Source: Porites lobata
Taxonomy: Eukaryota; Cnidaria; Anthozoa; Scleractinia; Poritidae
Direction of reading: 5' to 3'
DNA: 64,000 nucleotides
Assembly (NCBI GenBank): GCA_942486035.1
Contig: CALNXK010000151.1
Location: forward strand, 169,001-233,000
Numbering within the stretch: the first letter of the stretch is position 1; the number at the start of each line of letters is the position of its first letter. Positions 23,425 to 35,500 of this stretch are shown here, piece after piece. Under the pieces are notes generated by a model. That model was not told the origin of the DNA. It made no database searches and saw only the letters and a list, made by a program, of their open reading frames with translations. The position numbers and the translations under genes were made by a program.

Positions 23425-24799
23425 TACTGATATTATCAAGATAAATTACTGGAAGCAAATATAGCTGCAATGTTTACTTTTAATAGCCTACATTTCAGAC
23501 GTACCCTCAAGTTGCACTTTCAGGAGTATGCGACTTGAGGGGACGTCTGAAATTCAGGCTATAATAGTTACTCATTTCCATTCTAATTACCAGTACGTAA
23601 TTGTCTTACATGTAACTTGTTTACATTACAGATCTCAGGTTAGGCCTGGTCATTTGAGGTAGTACCTTCAGTCCATACAGTGTCTGTGATGTTGGCTTTC
23701 TGAAAGTAAGTCTTATTTTGATGGTGCTCGGACTTTTCAGTGAGGACTGGTAAACATCAACTACGGACTGCAGCATCAAAGACTAGAGGGTAGGTTATTT
23801 ATTTTCTTTAATTAAGGAGTAATTTATTGTTCATCTTATAATTCTGGTAAAAATTAATGCAGAAATTCTGTGTAGACTAAGCCAGAGAGTGTCATTCAGA
23901 AGCCTCAAAAGGCATGAGGCAGACCACTAGTCCTTTTACAAGCTTGGTTGAGAAGTTGAACTCACAAATGCTGAGAAACAAATGTAGCTTGTGGTGTGAG
24001 AATGACTTGAACTCAGGACATCAGTCCAGTGCATTGACAACTCAGATCCTTTCCCTCCTGTAGGTGTCATGTAGCAGCTCTCCTAACCCTAAAAGCCAAT
24101 TGGTTCGATACCCTAACCGTGAAACAATGAGAAATAATGATAAGCAATGATGTGTTATTGTTTTTTGCGACCAATGAGAAAACAACTTATGAGCAGCTCC
24201 TACTTTACAGCTCCTGTTGCTCTTTGATTGACCCCCCCCCCGCTCAACCACATCAGTTATATTTCTAAACCAAATAATGCTTTCTTTTTGCTGTTTTTAT
24301 TAAACATTACAATAATAATTGTAATAATAATATTCCTGAGCAATCCAAAACCTTTCTCAAAATTTTTTTGATACCCTGAATTATTGTTCCTTGTATTTAT
24401 TCAACTGTTATATACTTGCCCATGCCAGTGCAACTTATATGATGATGATGATGATGATAATTATTACCATGTTATCATTATTATTATTACTATTATTATA
24501 TATTACTGTTACTATTATTGTTATTATTGTTGTTATAATTATTGTAATAGCAGAGTTTTCATCTGGATGCTAAAAGCGTAAAGAGCTGCACAGGGCACCC
24601 AGCTTAACCTATGAGCCTAGGAGTTAAAAAGAAATATAATCATCAAAATAAAAATATCTGTATAGAGTGTGTAAAAATATCTATACCTATTTTTATACTC
24701 TAAAACAATCACAATGCAATCGTCTTTCAATTAACAAATCAAAACTTGGCCTAAGCTAGATTTAAAAAGAAAAAAAGTTGGAAAATACAGTCAATCATC

Positions 24800-25960
24800 T
24801 GTCAAGTCAACTTTAAATGTCTGGGTAATATTGAGCCTGACAGCACTGCCTTCTGCGTTGTTTTTAGCACCTCTTTACTTCTGCTCCCCACAACCTCGTA
24901 CATTGTAGACTTGTCCATCTCCCGATGATGACGATGTTGGGTTGTTTCACTTCGTAACCAGGGAACTGCTGCTTTAATTCCCAACGTAGGGGGACATACT
25001 TTACAGTCTTCTCTTTGCTCTTCTTCTCTCTGTTACTGACCCACGGACAGCTCATTTTGAGTGTAGTGACCCGCTTGGTCTTGTGGTTGACGATTCGAGC
25101 GTCAACTCTGTTGCGTCTCACATCTTCAAAACTGGCACGTCCCAATAGGCTTGTACGTCATCCGACTCGTATGTAAACCTTGGCTTGGTCGGAGATTACC
25201 AGGGAAGAATTTCATCTATGAGTCCCAGATCATGCAGCATCTCATAGAAAAGTACCTTTGAAGCAGAGTCGTGTCGGGAAAGGTACATGTACTTGTTCTG
25301 TGCAAGCGCACCACACCCAGACAGAATGTGAGCCACTCTTTCTGGGGCCTTACCACGCAGCCTGCACCACGTCTTGTATGGATCTTCTGACTTGCATATA
25401 ATCGAGTTGGTAACAGTTGTTCGTACAGCTCAAACTTGCCGGCGATTTTGTGTGTTGGACAGGACTTCCACTCTGTCAGCCACCAAAAGCATCCACTAGC
25501 GCTCAACTTCTCGTCCTGTAACCTAGTTGTAACGAGACTTCCCTACCATCGCTGACTCTAGCTTCTCTACTCGACACTTCCGCAGTTCCGTCTTGACTTC
25601 ACGGGGATGTTCGAGATGAAGCTCGACACCAAGCTCCTCCGCGAACCCAGACGCTTCTTTAACCACGGACCTCCGTCCCATTTCCTCCGCTCGCTCTTCA
25701 AACTCCCGCGCCATTTGTATGTCTCCATTAGAATAGAGTCTAACAGCACCATTAATTTTCGTGGCTTTATGTTCCATCTCTATCGAACGTAAACCACTGC
25801 CCCCCTTCTCTCGCGGTAGGTAAAATATCAGCCACAGGGGTGCCTTCCCCCGTTCTCAATAACAATCTGCCGAGCTTTCTTGTCGATCTACTGTGTATCT
25901 GTTATCGGCCTGCACTGTGGCGTCCACATAAGATAACCAAACACGGGCAAGGCAAACTGC
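24800..25960 (-). pseudogene. Decayed 3' end of a non-LTR retrotransposon (region after the reverse transcriptase, with restriction-like endonuclease)
   Basis: Reading the - strand from 25960 downward and allowing several frame changes, the following can be followed: an NGGRHP segment, LPREKGGSGLRSIEMEHK, a segment with FEERAEEMGRRSVVKEA, a stretch APERVAHILSGCGALAQNKY with its Cys/His spacing, then RVDARIVNHKTKRVTTLKMS followed by CPWVSNREKK and LRWELKQQFPGYEVKQ, and finally EVVGSRSKEVLKTTQKAVLS. This order and these motifs fit the C-terminal part of the retroelement proteins I know from cnidarians, in which a PD-(D/E)XK endonuclease follows the reverse transcriptase. The expected acidic residue in the TLEMSCPW motif is Lys here. 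Frame breaks near 25840, 25500, 25150 and 24950 make it a fossil. The reverse transcriptase domain itself is not present. Confidence 0.75.
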
Positions 25961-26046
25961 GTCCCGTAGAATGCAAAGATCGATTGATCGATCTGAAGAT
26001 TTTTTTGCAGAATATCTCTTTGTGTGATTTCTGTGGCTGTTGGTTG

Positions 26047-26261
26047 ACGGCGCATATTTCTTTTAGTCTTTGTTGTGCTTGACCTTAGAAGGAGAATATT
26101 TCAATTCAGTAAACTGTAATATAGAGTTTGCAGTCTGTCTTCAGATTAACTGTCGACGCATATTTCTTTTAGTCTTTGTTGTGCTTGACCCTGGAAGGAG
26201 AATATTTCAATTCAGTAAACTGTAATACAGAGTTTTGCAGTCTGTCTTCGGATTAACTGTC
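26047..26261 (+). repeat. Two-copy tandem repeat, 106-bp unit
   Basis: CGCATATTTCTTTTAGTCTT begins at 26051 and again at 26157. The two units are almost identical and end in CTTCAGATTAACTGTC or CTTCGGATTAACTGTC. Non-coding. Confidence 0.9.
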
Positions 26262-29200
26262 TGGTTACTTAAAGACCCAGAGCCTCATTGTTCCTCGTTG
26301 AACTGGGACTCATCGGTTCTGGAGTGGGACTTATGTGATTTTTCACAAGATGAGTACCAGGACTCACCATAACTATTTGTAACATAATCACTCTGCCATT
26401 AAGGTTGTATACGAGGACGGGGGCATTGGTTGGCTTGTCCGGTCCCCTCTGCAAACTTGTAAAAAGTAAAGGTACTGAGAAGCTTCTCATTTTACGTCGG
26501 AAGCTCAAAATAGCCATCATCTGTCTAACATTTTTGAGGCCGACGTTGCACTCATCTTACCACCTTCTCTCCATCATTGCTCCGTTTATTTAACGCGTAT
26601 TTAAAGCCACTTTTAAAAGCTACAAGGACAGGAGAGAATTTGATACAAGGATTTGGGTTCACACCCGGGAATCGACTTTTTTGCGACCTCTTGCACAAAA
26701 GGCCGCGCACTATCCAACCCTGTCAATCCTTGCTCCTTGTTTTTCTTTGGCTCGAAATGTATCGCTCAGCGTGTCTTAGTGTTTCGCCTCTTGTTTATTT
26801 TTCACTGGGAAGCATTTTTTTCAATGCTGAGTTTGAGGTGATGTTTCCGTCTTAGCAAAAATCTGGTAGCGATAAACAGGTTTGATTTCATTGATGACGC
26901 CATTTTTTCGCGCCACTCACCAGTATCTTAAGGTAACGCCTGGAAAAGGATACACTCCACTCCCCATAGCTCAAACCCTCGCAAACTTCGCCTCGCGCTA
27001 CCTCGAACCAAAATCGATTTCCCCTTGAATTCCTTCATACATTTACTGTAATTTTACCCTCGGTAAATCGAACTGTCGATAATTCGAACCTCTTGCTAAG
27101 TATTTTTTGTTTCCCTCAGATCATTTCTATATAATTTTACCCTTGATAACTTTAACCATGTTTTGAGCCCTTAAAAACCTGAAAAAACAGTGTACTGGTG
27201 TCCGGAACATTGAATTTTGAATTTCCCATTGACGTGTGGTAGGCTTATTGTTAGTAGTGGATGTTTTTTTTTATCTAACGTGAATAGCTTTACTTCTCAA
27301 AACAGTAATACGCATGCTCTATTAGGCCATATTTTGCTAAAAAATACGTTACGTGTTGACTTATAACCTAGAAGTATCGTTCAATTTTCATTAAACATTA
27401 AAATGTTCACTGTACATTAAAAACTGTTTTTTTCTTAGTTCCGGCTATTTTTTTCGAACTCCTGATAACTCGAACTTTTTCGATTTCCCTTGATGGTTCG
27501 AGTTATCGGGAGTCGACTGTATTTACATTCAGCATCTACCAGTTTGTTTATGTTTTCGAAGTAGTCTTTAAAATCGCATAATTCTCAGTTAAATTTTAGA
27601 TCAGTATCTACTTTCGCTGTTGCTTAATAAATCGCCACCATCCAAGTAATTATTTATTGACGTTTTATGCACACTGTACCCTACTGCAAAACTACCAAGA
27701 CTGAATTTTAACCGAATTTGTGGCTAGTTTGCCATCGTTTCTCTCCTGCTGTTAGCATTTTCACACACAACCGTTTTTAGGCTCCGTGAGTACCTACATG
27801 TATTAACAAAACGAATTCCATGCTGTTCGTGTTTTTGCTAGGAAACGTTATGCTCTCAGTAAGTGCCTGTTGTAATTGACGATAATTTGTTTGTGAGCCT
27901 GTATTAATTTGTGATAATTATGATAATTTCTTTTGTGTTAAAAGCGGGAAACGTGGCCTACTTCATAGAAATGGTGATGTGAGCCACAGATTGAATTAAA
28001 AAACCAATACACCTATCAAGTAAAGTGATATTGCTGTAGCGTTTGCCCGACTTAAGAACCTTGTTTACTCTTACCAACACGCTGCGTGAAAGTAATAAAG
28101 CAGCCCTAAGTTTGCGTTCATTGACGCAGCGATCCGTTGCAGTTCTTGAGGTGCATTCCATCTGACTTTTTCTTTGTGTCTATACTGAAATCCGTAACCT
28201 GTTGAATGTCTTATCCCCACGATCTCCAAATCTCTTTAAAATTCACTTATTGAAAAGTGCACTCTGATGAGGTTCGGACATCGCTTAAGGTCAACGTCAA
28301 TCAATGTTATTGCTTGTTTTTTTTTTCACTTTTCGGGTTTTGCTAACTTTAGCTCGGAGCTCTGTTTACTTTAACCCTTTATTCTCCGGCCGAGTTTATA
28401 AAGCCAGAATTAATGAGTAATTTCAAATTTAGTGGTAAAAGTAATCCTCATGCCAAAAGTGTGCCAGTGAAGTACTAAAGAGATGTCATTCGAATGGTTT
28501 CAGGATTCTGTCTCCAAGCTGAAAAGTCATGATACCAAAAGCTCTGATTCTCTCCAATGTATTATGTAACAGGGCTTAACCCTTTAAGTCCTAACAGTGA
28601 CCAACATCAATTTTCTCCTAGCGATATCCGTAGATTGTCAAGAGCAAAGTCTATGAGAATTAATAAAATGATCGCAGAGAGAAAAATCTTTGATATGTTA
28701 TCAAATTCTCTCAACTAATTCTTTAAGGAAATGTATGGAGATCAGTCCGGAGAATTTGTATGTGGATATTGCGGCTTAAAGGGTTAACTTACCTGGCCCT
28801 ATTACAGTTGTGATTCCGGTCGATTTGCGAGACCTACATCTATCTCGAAAAATCGTGAAATAAAATAGAACGGAATACCCTAGAAATGGTTAAAATAAAC
28901 ACTCTTCCCTGAAAACATACTGTAATTGAAGACCTTTAAGGAAGGCCCATCCTTGGCAGGTTATTGGAAGGAGATATTTACGGCGAAATTGTTGTAGGGG
29001 CCATTGGAGGAGCGGGAGATCCCCTTGTACACCAGCTTTTGCATTACCGCCTTCTGATTGGCCAGAAAATAGATTCTGGCCAATCAAACTGCGGGATTTC
29101 AAACGATTTTGGAACTGGTTACCTGCCGATTTGCTGCCCGATAGTCTCCGAGGGACGAGGGAAACTTGTTTTCTTGAAACATTACGATAACTTTGCACCA

Positions 29201-29290
29201 AATTAGTATCCCATTCTCAAGAAAGTTATAATGTTAAGCTTCGGCCGTGAAAACCTTTGCATCGTATAGAAACCTGTGACCCGCGAACTG
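26262..29290. other. Non-coding spacer with a few repeat ends
   Basis: No exon could be supported. A Tc1/pogo-like inverted-repeat remnant spans about 27046-27521 (GATAATTCGAACC against GATAACTCGAACC in reverse orientation, ending AGTCGACTGTA). A palindromic patch with GATTGGCCAGAA/TTCTGGCCAATC lies at 29055-29086. The rest is AT-rich with no structure I can name. Confidence 0.5.
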
Positions 29291-29356
29291 AGGACTTTTA
29301 CGGCTTCTTAAGCCAGACTCTTGACGCTTAGTTAATTTACGGCAGCAGGTCTGAAG
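29291..29356 (+). other. Candidate 5' non-coding exon of the intronless Myc-family gene
   Basis: A strong donor CTGAAG|GTAAGC (GT at 29357) faces a good acceptor with a pyrimidine tract, TTTTTCATTTCTTAG, whose exon would begin at 30585, 48 bases before the ATG at 30633. Splicing them would remove a 1228-bp leader intron. The transcription start is not defined; a TATA-like TATAGAAA is at about 29265. Confidence 0.35.
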
Positions 29357-30447
29357 GTAAGCGGAGAAACATGAATTATCCTGAACGTGGCAAGGTGAAA
29401 CGCTTCGGCAGTTTTCTTAAGTGTCTGTGCTGGTACCACACCGAAATGAAATGGGAATCTGTTTTACTCCGGCCACGCTGCTGAGCGATGATGCAGGTTA
29501 TGCGTGGGAGTAGGGCGGTTTAGAAATGTTATTAACGGACGAAATAATAATTTGAAAGAAAATTGAAAACCTTAATCGGTTAGAGTTGTTTTTTTCAAGT
29601 GTCGAGTTGGTTAAAAATTACCGTGTCGAAGTTAACATTTTGATCGATTGAAGTAAGGAAATATAACAAGAAGAGTTTCTCCATCAAGTGGAACTTTTCT
29701 TAATCGTGAAACTTTAAGAAATCGCGTATTAGATGCTAGAATCCCAAAGTGCTGACGGTGATGTATTGATGAGCAGGTTTCAAAGAATGCAATTAAGTAT
29801 CAGCTACGATTGAATCTGAAAGGCACCCTGTCATTCTGTTCTTGTAAACAACACAATTTCCTCAGAGCAAATAGTTCGTTTCAGGAATATAAGGTAAAAA
29901 GAAACTTTGGGAATGAAAGTTTTAAAAGAAATGGCTGTTTTACAGTAGTTCACGGTTAGCTGAGTTTGCAATACGAGAATCATCTAGACATCTCCTACAA
30001 ACTAAAGCATTAGATCGTTAAACCGCGGTAAACATTTAGTTATTAAGGTGTAACGTCTACTGCTACAAGTCCGAGATAAACGACCGCATTGGAAACATTT
30101 TTTCAAATTCTGTAATATTTGACGGAAATATTCAACAAAAATATTCGAAAGAGGACACCGATTCAAAATATCACGTGACACTGAAGGGCAGCTGCTAAAA
30201 TCACATGATGCGCAGGTGGAAGTGATGTTTGTTCGCGCTTTGTTTTTATGTCTTTTATTTTTAAGTGCGATTCTTCACTGAATTTTTTAAAAATCATTTT
30301 TTTAAAATTTTATTTTTGTGCAATGTTGCCCCGAAAAACGGAGTATGAAGTGTTCGTTAACCTTGCTTAACGGTCACACTAATTAGTAAAACCATCAGAC
30401 TATCTGTTTTTCTACCTCGGGAGCCATTTTGCTTATCTGACTGCGTA

Positions 30448-30455
30448 GGCGGGAA
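30448..30455 (+). promoter_or_regulatory. E2F-type site GGCGGGAA upstream of the Myc-family gene
   Basis: GGCGGGAA, a consensus E2F core, lies 178 bases upstream of the ATG. E2F control of MYC is well known in vertebrates; whether this copy works here is inference. A palindromic E-box TCACGTGA lies further upstream at 30171-30178. Confidence 0.35.
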
Positions 30456-30632
30456 TTCGAGTGTTTTCATTTTTATTTGACAGCTCTAGTCGCTTTGACA
30501 AATGCTAATCTCCTAGCGCGCTTATTTGCCCTCATATTACTTTCATAACAAAACCATTCTTTTGCGATGTTTTTCATTTCTTAGCTACTTCAGCACAAAG
30601 ACAGATCAGCACAAGTCAGCAGTTTGTTTAGC

Positions 30633-32327
30633 ATGAACTCGACGAAAGCAAACGAAATTTTTCAGTTTCAGGAACAACACAGCGTCGAATGCTCTAACCA
30701 TTGCGACAAAATATCTCTCAAAGAAAAATCTATCATTGGGACTTTTCAAAGTGAGACTTCATGTTTACCATACGGTCGTAATTTTCTCGAGGCGAGCGCC
30801 GGAAATGTCTACGAAAATTCGAAAGAGGCGAGCAGTTTTGGCGGGAGTTTTGGTCACGCCAACACGGATAGCATTTTCTGGGGCGGGAAATTTGGAACAC
30901 ATGGTTCTGACGATACACAAGTCGTTCCAGACTTCGATGACTTGTTAGAAAAAATTCGTGCTGACATCGACAGAACTGGTGTTTCAAGGGAATCACTTGT
31001 TGCCGAGACCGAGTGCCGCAGCAGTCGGGTTCACTTCGACTCCTCTGGTCGTCCAAAAAGAAGGAAGTCCGAACGCGACGAGTTAGAGATTTATTTCCCC
31101 TGTGTGTTAACTCCTCTTCCCGTGGATCGCTTGTACAGCACGCTTGCAGATGACGCAACTGTGTTCAAATTTCCAGTGTCTTCCATCGAACATTTTGCCA
31201 ATGACAAATCGAAGCAATACTTGTCGAGCGAACATGACTTAAACGCAGATGAAATTCGTCACAGTTTAGATTCGTTTGACAATGTCAGCGTTCTTTCATT
31301 TTCAGAGGGAAGTGAAAAGAAATTTGTTAAGTCGGATGTAACATCTACCGATGCGAGGATTTCGACGGGAGGAAACGAACATGATTTCATCGAAGAACAA
31401 CAACAATTCTTGGACACTGGCCAAACGTGCATTAGCGAGCAACAGATTTTACCTCTCTCTACCATGACTATAGGAAATAAACTTAAATTTCAAAATTCTA
31501 TTACAAGTGGCTCTTGTCCGGAGGCGATACATGTATGCATCTCTTCACTGGACCAAAATACACAGTCCAGTAGAAAGCAGTGCGGAAGCCCTTGGCAAAG
31601 GTCTCAAACTATCCACGACCCACTCGTTCAGTCGAGTAACACGTCAACCTCCGCAGAGTATCTTGAACTCTCCCAAAGTGTAAAGGTAAATACAGATCCC
31701 TCTTTAAATGTACTTCCTATGAATAACTGGAGAAACTGCGTCAATTTTGACATCCCCGTCGAAAATCCTTCCTTTACCAAAGACGGGTTTGTCGAAGGCG
31801 GTGAAGCTTCCGTTGAATGCAGTCGTTTAGGATTCCTCGCGCCTCCACCTATTTGCCCGAGAATTGACAATGCGTCGATGAATCTATGTGACAATAAAGC
31901 AGGACAGGAGGAAGAATCGTCGCTTTGCGGAAACTTTGCTGTGATAAAAACCGGAACAAATTATGAAGACAGTGATGAAACAGTTTCGATAAAATTTGCA
32001 AGCAAAAGATCAAAGAATCGTAACGCGAAACCAATAGGGAACGAGCGAGGTACCTCTTACAGCTGCAGTTCCCGCGGTTTTCATAACAATCTGGAAAAGC
32101 AGCGGCGAATTAACATGAAGGCACGGTTTCAGAATCTGAGAATGGCCCTGCCAGAATTGTCAGATAATCAACGAGCATCAAAGATTGCCATTCTGCGAAA
32201 GGCTTTGGAGTGTATTGGAATGCTAGAGAAAGAATCTGTAAAACTGGAATACATAAAGCGAACAGAAAAGCTAAAAAACATCGAATTGTTAAATAAGTTA
32301 CAAAACATAACCTCAGGACAATGTTAG
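30633..32327 (+). CDS. Myc-family bHLH-leucine zipper transcription factor, intronless coding region, 564 aa
   Basis: Start chosen at the ATG 30633 (A at -3); the open frame reaches only 9 bases further upstream, without another ATG. The C-terminus carries a Myc-type DNA-binding domain at about residues 481-564: basic region HNNLEKQRR with the E-box-contacting His484, Glu488 and Arg492 in place, helix 1 FQNLRMALPEL, helix 2 ASKIAILRKALECI, and a zipper with Leu531, Leu538 and Leu552 (the fourth heptad position is Glu). A short acidic patch DSDETVSIKF (447-456) sits where Myc proteins have their EIDVVSV motif, followed by a basic cluster KRSKNRNAK. A second basic cluster PKRRKSE is at 141-147. 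I find no convincing Myc box I or II in the 480-residue N-terminal part; VLTPLP (158-163) and FWGGKF (82-87) are weak resemblances in the wrong order. The protein would act in the nucleus, probably with Max. The absence of the usual Myc coding intron suggests intron loss or retroposition. An AATAAA lies at 32574. Confidence 0.9.
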   Translation: MNSTKANEIFQFQEQHSVECSNHCDKISLKEKSIIGTFQSETSCLPYGRNFLEASAGNVYENSKEASSFGGSFGHANTDSIFWGGKFGTHGSDDTQVVPDFDDLLEKIRADIDRTGVSRESLVAETECRSSRVHFDSSGRPKRRKSERDELEIYFPCVLTPLPVDRLYSTLADDATVFKFPVSSIEHFANDKSKQYLSSEHDLNADEIRHSLDSFDNVSVLSFSEGSEKKFVKSDVTSTDARISTGGNEHDFIEEQQQFLDTGQTCISEQQILPLSTMTIGNKLKFQNSITSGSCPEAIHVCISSLDQNTQSSRKQCGSPWQRSQTIHDPLVQSSNTSTSAEYLELSQSVKVNTDPSLNVLPMNNWRNCVNFDIPVENPSFTKDGFVEGGEASVECSRLGFLAPPPICPRIDNASMNLCDNKAGQEEESSLCGNFAVIKTGTNYEDSDETVSIKFASKRSKNRNAKPIGNERGTSYSCSSRGFHNNLEKQRRINMKARFQNLRMALPELSDNQRASKIAILRKALECIGMLEKESVKLEYIKRTEKLKNIELLNKLQNITSGQC

Positions 32328-32573
32328 TCTGTACTTGTACTTTTAATTGAGGCTATCACGTGAAAATGAAAAATAGTAATGACAGCAAAAAATTACAATC
32401 GTCACCACAGTAACGTTTTCTGGAATATTCAGTCGTTGTTAAAGTTGTCTGTTACACCCCGCAGGCTCAGTACCCCCCCGCATTGCGCCTAACGAATATT
32501 GAAAGGCAGTAATTCGAATAGCACTTGGGCGTCCGTCTCATGGTCTGTTTTTATTGCAAGAACGTATTTTGGT

Positions 32574-32579
32574 AATAAA
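32574..32579 (+). terminator. Candidate polyadenylation signal AATAAA
   Basis: First AATAAA downstream of the stop codon of the intronless Myc-family gene, 247 bases after it. A TCACGTGA E-box lies between them at 32356-32363. Confidence 0.4.
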
Positions 32580-35500
32580 TTCACTGTTTTCTTATACAAG
32601 GACACCAAGGGCGGGCCCGGCAAGCAAACTTAGATGCACGAAAGAAACCTTTTTTTGTGGCAACAATATTATTTCGGCATTTGTGCGAGGTGAAATCATT
32701 TGTGTGCCCACAAAAAATATGATTTTTGGTCGCGTAAAAATTATTTACATGATGTGTTTATATATATGTTTTTGACCATCGCCAATACCCTTCTCTGGCC
32801 TGCGGTAAAGTCAGAACGTAGAGGAATCCACGCAGACCGAGTGGCCTTTCTGATTAAACTGGAAAAATTGTGATAATCACATCATACCTCGGTGTAATAA
32901 TTTGCGTGTTTGAAACCCTTTGCGGCCATTTCTTGCGCTAGTCAATAATTTTGCGAGATTTGCTAAAAGAGCTTTCTGTTTTAACATTTTTTTGAGGGGG
33001 TGTTAACATCATACCGTTATGAGCGTCACACATTTTATATTTGACATACTCCTTCTTTTTGAACGTTCCTCAATGAAAAACTCCATTTTTTGGGCTCGAT
33101 TTACTAAACTGACTCCAAATATTACGTTCATTATAGTACTACTGTCTTCACTGTACTGTCCTTCAAGAGACCTCGAGTTCAGAAAAAAACGCCAGATTAT
33201 TGCCCGTCTGCCGTTAGGTGGTACCCTCTAGGGGTTCTCGATCGGTTTCTCCAGGGTCTGCGGTGGTATTCTCAGGATCCAAGAGTTGACCGAATTACAG
33301 GCAGGCGTGAAGAAGTCCACATTAGAAAAATGTATTGTGGGATTCGGGAAACGTTTACTTAACGTGATACGGAATTTAAGTGGGATTCGCCAAACCTTTA
33401 ACGTGATTTCCAGCCCAATGTTAGCAGCTTCCATACATTCTCTTTTACGTGGTCGCGATTTTCCGGGTAGCGAGGACAAAACTTCGGGATGCGGAACTTT
33501 CGTGAAAAAGGAGCGAGAATACGGGATCAGGACCCCCCTCCTTCCAGCCCCTCCAAAAATCTCAACCCGGTTCAGCAATAGGGATAAACTTATACCGGTA
33601 CGTCTCTCATTAGAACGAACATTGCTGTTAATATGATGTTAACGAACAAGAGAAGGATCTATAGTGAATGAGAATTATAGTAAAAAATGAAGAAGAAAAC
33701 GGCGCGGAACGAACTAAGATGTTATCATTTAACTTCAACCCTATGTTTGTCGAATTTTTTGTGCGATTATTGTAGCTTTTTCTTTGCACTTGATAAATTT
33801 TCCAAAACCTTTAGAATATTATGCATCTCTCTTGCTGTGCTGCCAGCAAAAGAGGTTGATTCCGACTCTCTTTAACAGTGAGTAGTAATGCACCTCTAAA
33901 TTCTCCGAACATGGGTTAAGGTGTTTTCCTGCTTAGCAGAAACAGGAGCGAATATTTTAACCCTGTTAAAGTTTCTTCCAACTTTATTGTTATAGTATAG
34001 CTAAAACCAACCACTGTTTTGACAAACGAAAGACATTTAAATATTGACTTAACATTTAGGTGGATAATGCGTAGTTTTTGTCTTTTTATTTAAGATTTAG
34101 CCAAAATAAAGTTACAGTTCGTCGAAGCGCTTACCCCCTCGCCCCACCCCCGTCGATTAAGCGCCTTCCTTCCAACAAGCGCCCCTCCTTTTAGTCGAAA
34201 TTTGAAATAGGCGCCCAGGCGCTTATTAGAATAAATACGGCACCTGAATGTATGTGTAAGGCCATGCGCTCAACCGCGGTCCGACGTTTTCGGTGCTTTT
34301 TTATCATTCTGTGGGATTTTATTCATGGTGAGGGGGAAACCTGATAAAGGATTTATGAAGTATCCGGTGGATGAATGAAGTTTCGGCCTCAGCTAGCTAG
34401 ATCAAAGGCTATGTTCACTCTACACCAGATACCTCTTGCGCCGGTACGCGAACCTTACCGAATAGGGCTTCTGCTCACAGATAAGAACGGTGATTTCGGC
34501 GCGATATCTGTAACGTAGCGCCGAGGCTACCCCACGAAAGTGGAGCATTAGATATCGGATAGGTGCTGTTGCATACTTTGGTCGTGACATTGTGAACGGG
34601 TGTTCGGACCGTAGCGGAAGTGAGTGAATTGGAGTGAGGACTGAAATCCACTAAGACGGAAGTAAATATTCTGGAGTGAGGACTGGGAATGAATCTCACC
34701 TTCTCGCTCTACCGCTTCGGCTCGATGATGTTCGATGAGCGAGAGCGACGTATTCCAGTTCTGTGTAGTTGCTTTGAGTATGTTCTTTAGAGTGCCGATT
34801 CAAATGTAAACTATCAAGCAGTACCGCCCTGTCTTGTTATTGTGTTGTTTAGTTTCTTATTGGCTGTTTGTAGTCTCCCGGTGCACAGGCGTTTTTGCTT
34901 TTGCTTCTAACATGATATTGAATGAGATCTTGAAGTGTGACCACTTAAATGGAAGCCGGCGGGAATAATTCGCCTGTTCCGCTGTGAAGAAACCGATACG
35001 ATATATGGAAAGAAATATGAAAAGAAGGCGCTTTTTGGTTCCTCGAGTTATTTTCCTCTTTGGAAAGCCACACTGGCTTACTGCTTACAAGGAAAATCAC
35101 GAATTATTATGAGTTGGAAACAACGCAGCACCAGAAATAAGGAAAAGGTTTTGTAACAAAGAGACAATGCGATCCCATCTTGCAGGTTGACGTTTTATAA
35201 TGTTCTTTTTTTCTTTTTATGTCTGACAACTCTGCTCTCATGACCGGTCTCCATCAGGCTGCCACGAACGGCAACAATAGCAGGAGAATTTTTAGAACAA
35301 TAGTACAAATAACTGCAAAAACAATCACCGCACGTGTCTTGTACATTCCGGTTGATTTCTTTACCCGCTGTGTCTGCTCAAGTGCAACGTAGTTACTTTT
35401 ACCGAGATCATCACGATCTTCAGCTTAATGTTCCTATGAGTTTCCCTCTTCTCCTGAAAAATGTCTGCCCAACTCTTCCACATCCTCTCTATTTTTAAAG

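Noticed and set aside
28890..29206. Overlapping frames on both strands
   Set aside because: The segment holds an inverted repeat (GATTGGCCAGAA / TTCTGGCCAATC) and looks like a mobile-element remnant.
30733..31158. 141-codon open frame on the - strand
   Set aside because: It is the antisense shadow of the Myc-family coding region.
33228..33636. Overlapping 116-codon frames on both strands
   Set aside because: Both strands open at once, no splice or start context; the sequence looks like a dispersed repeat segment rather than a gene.
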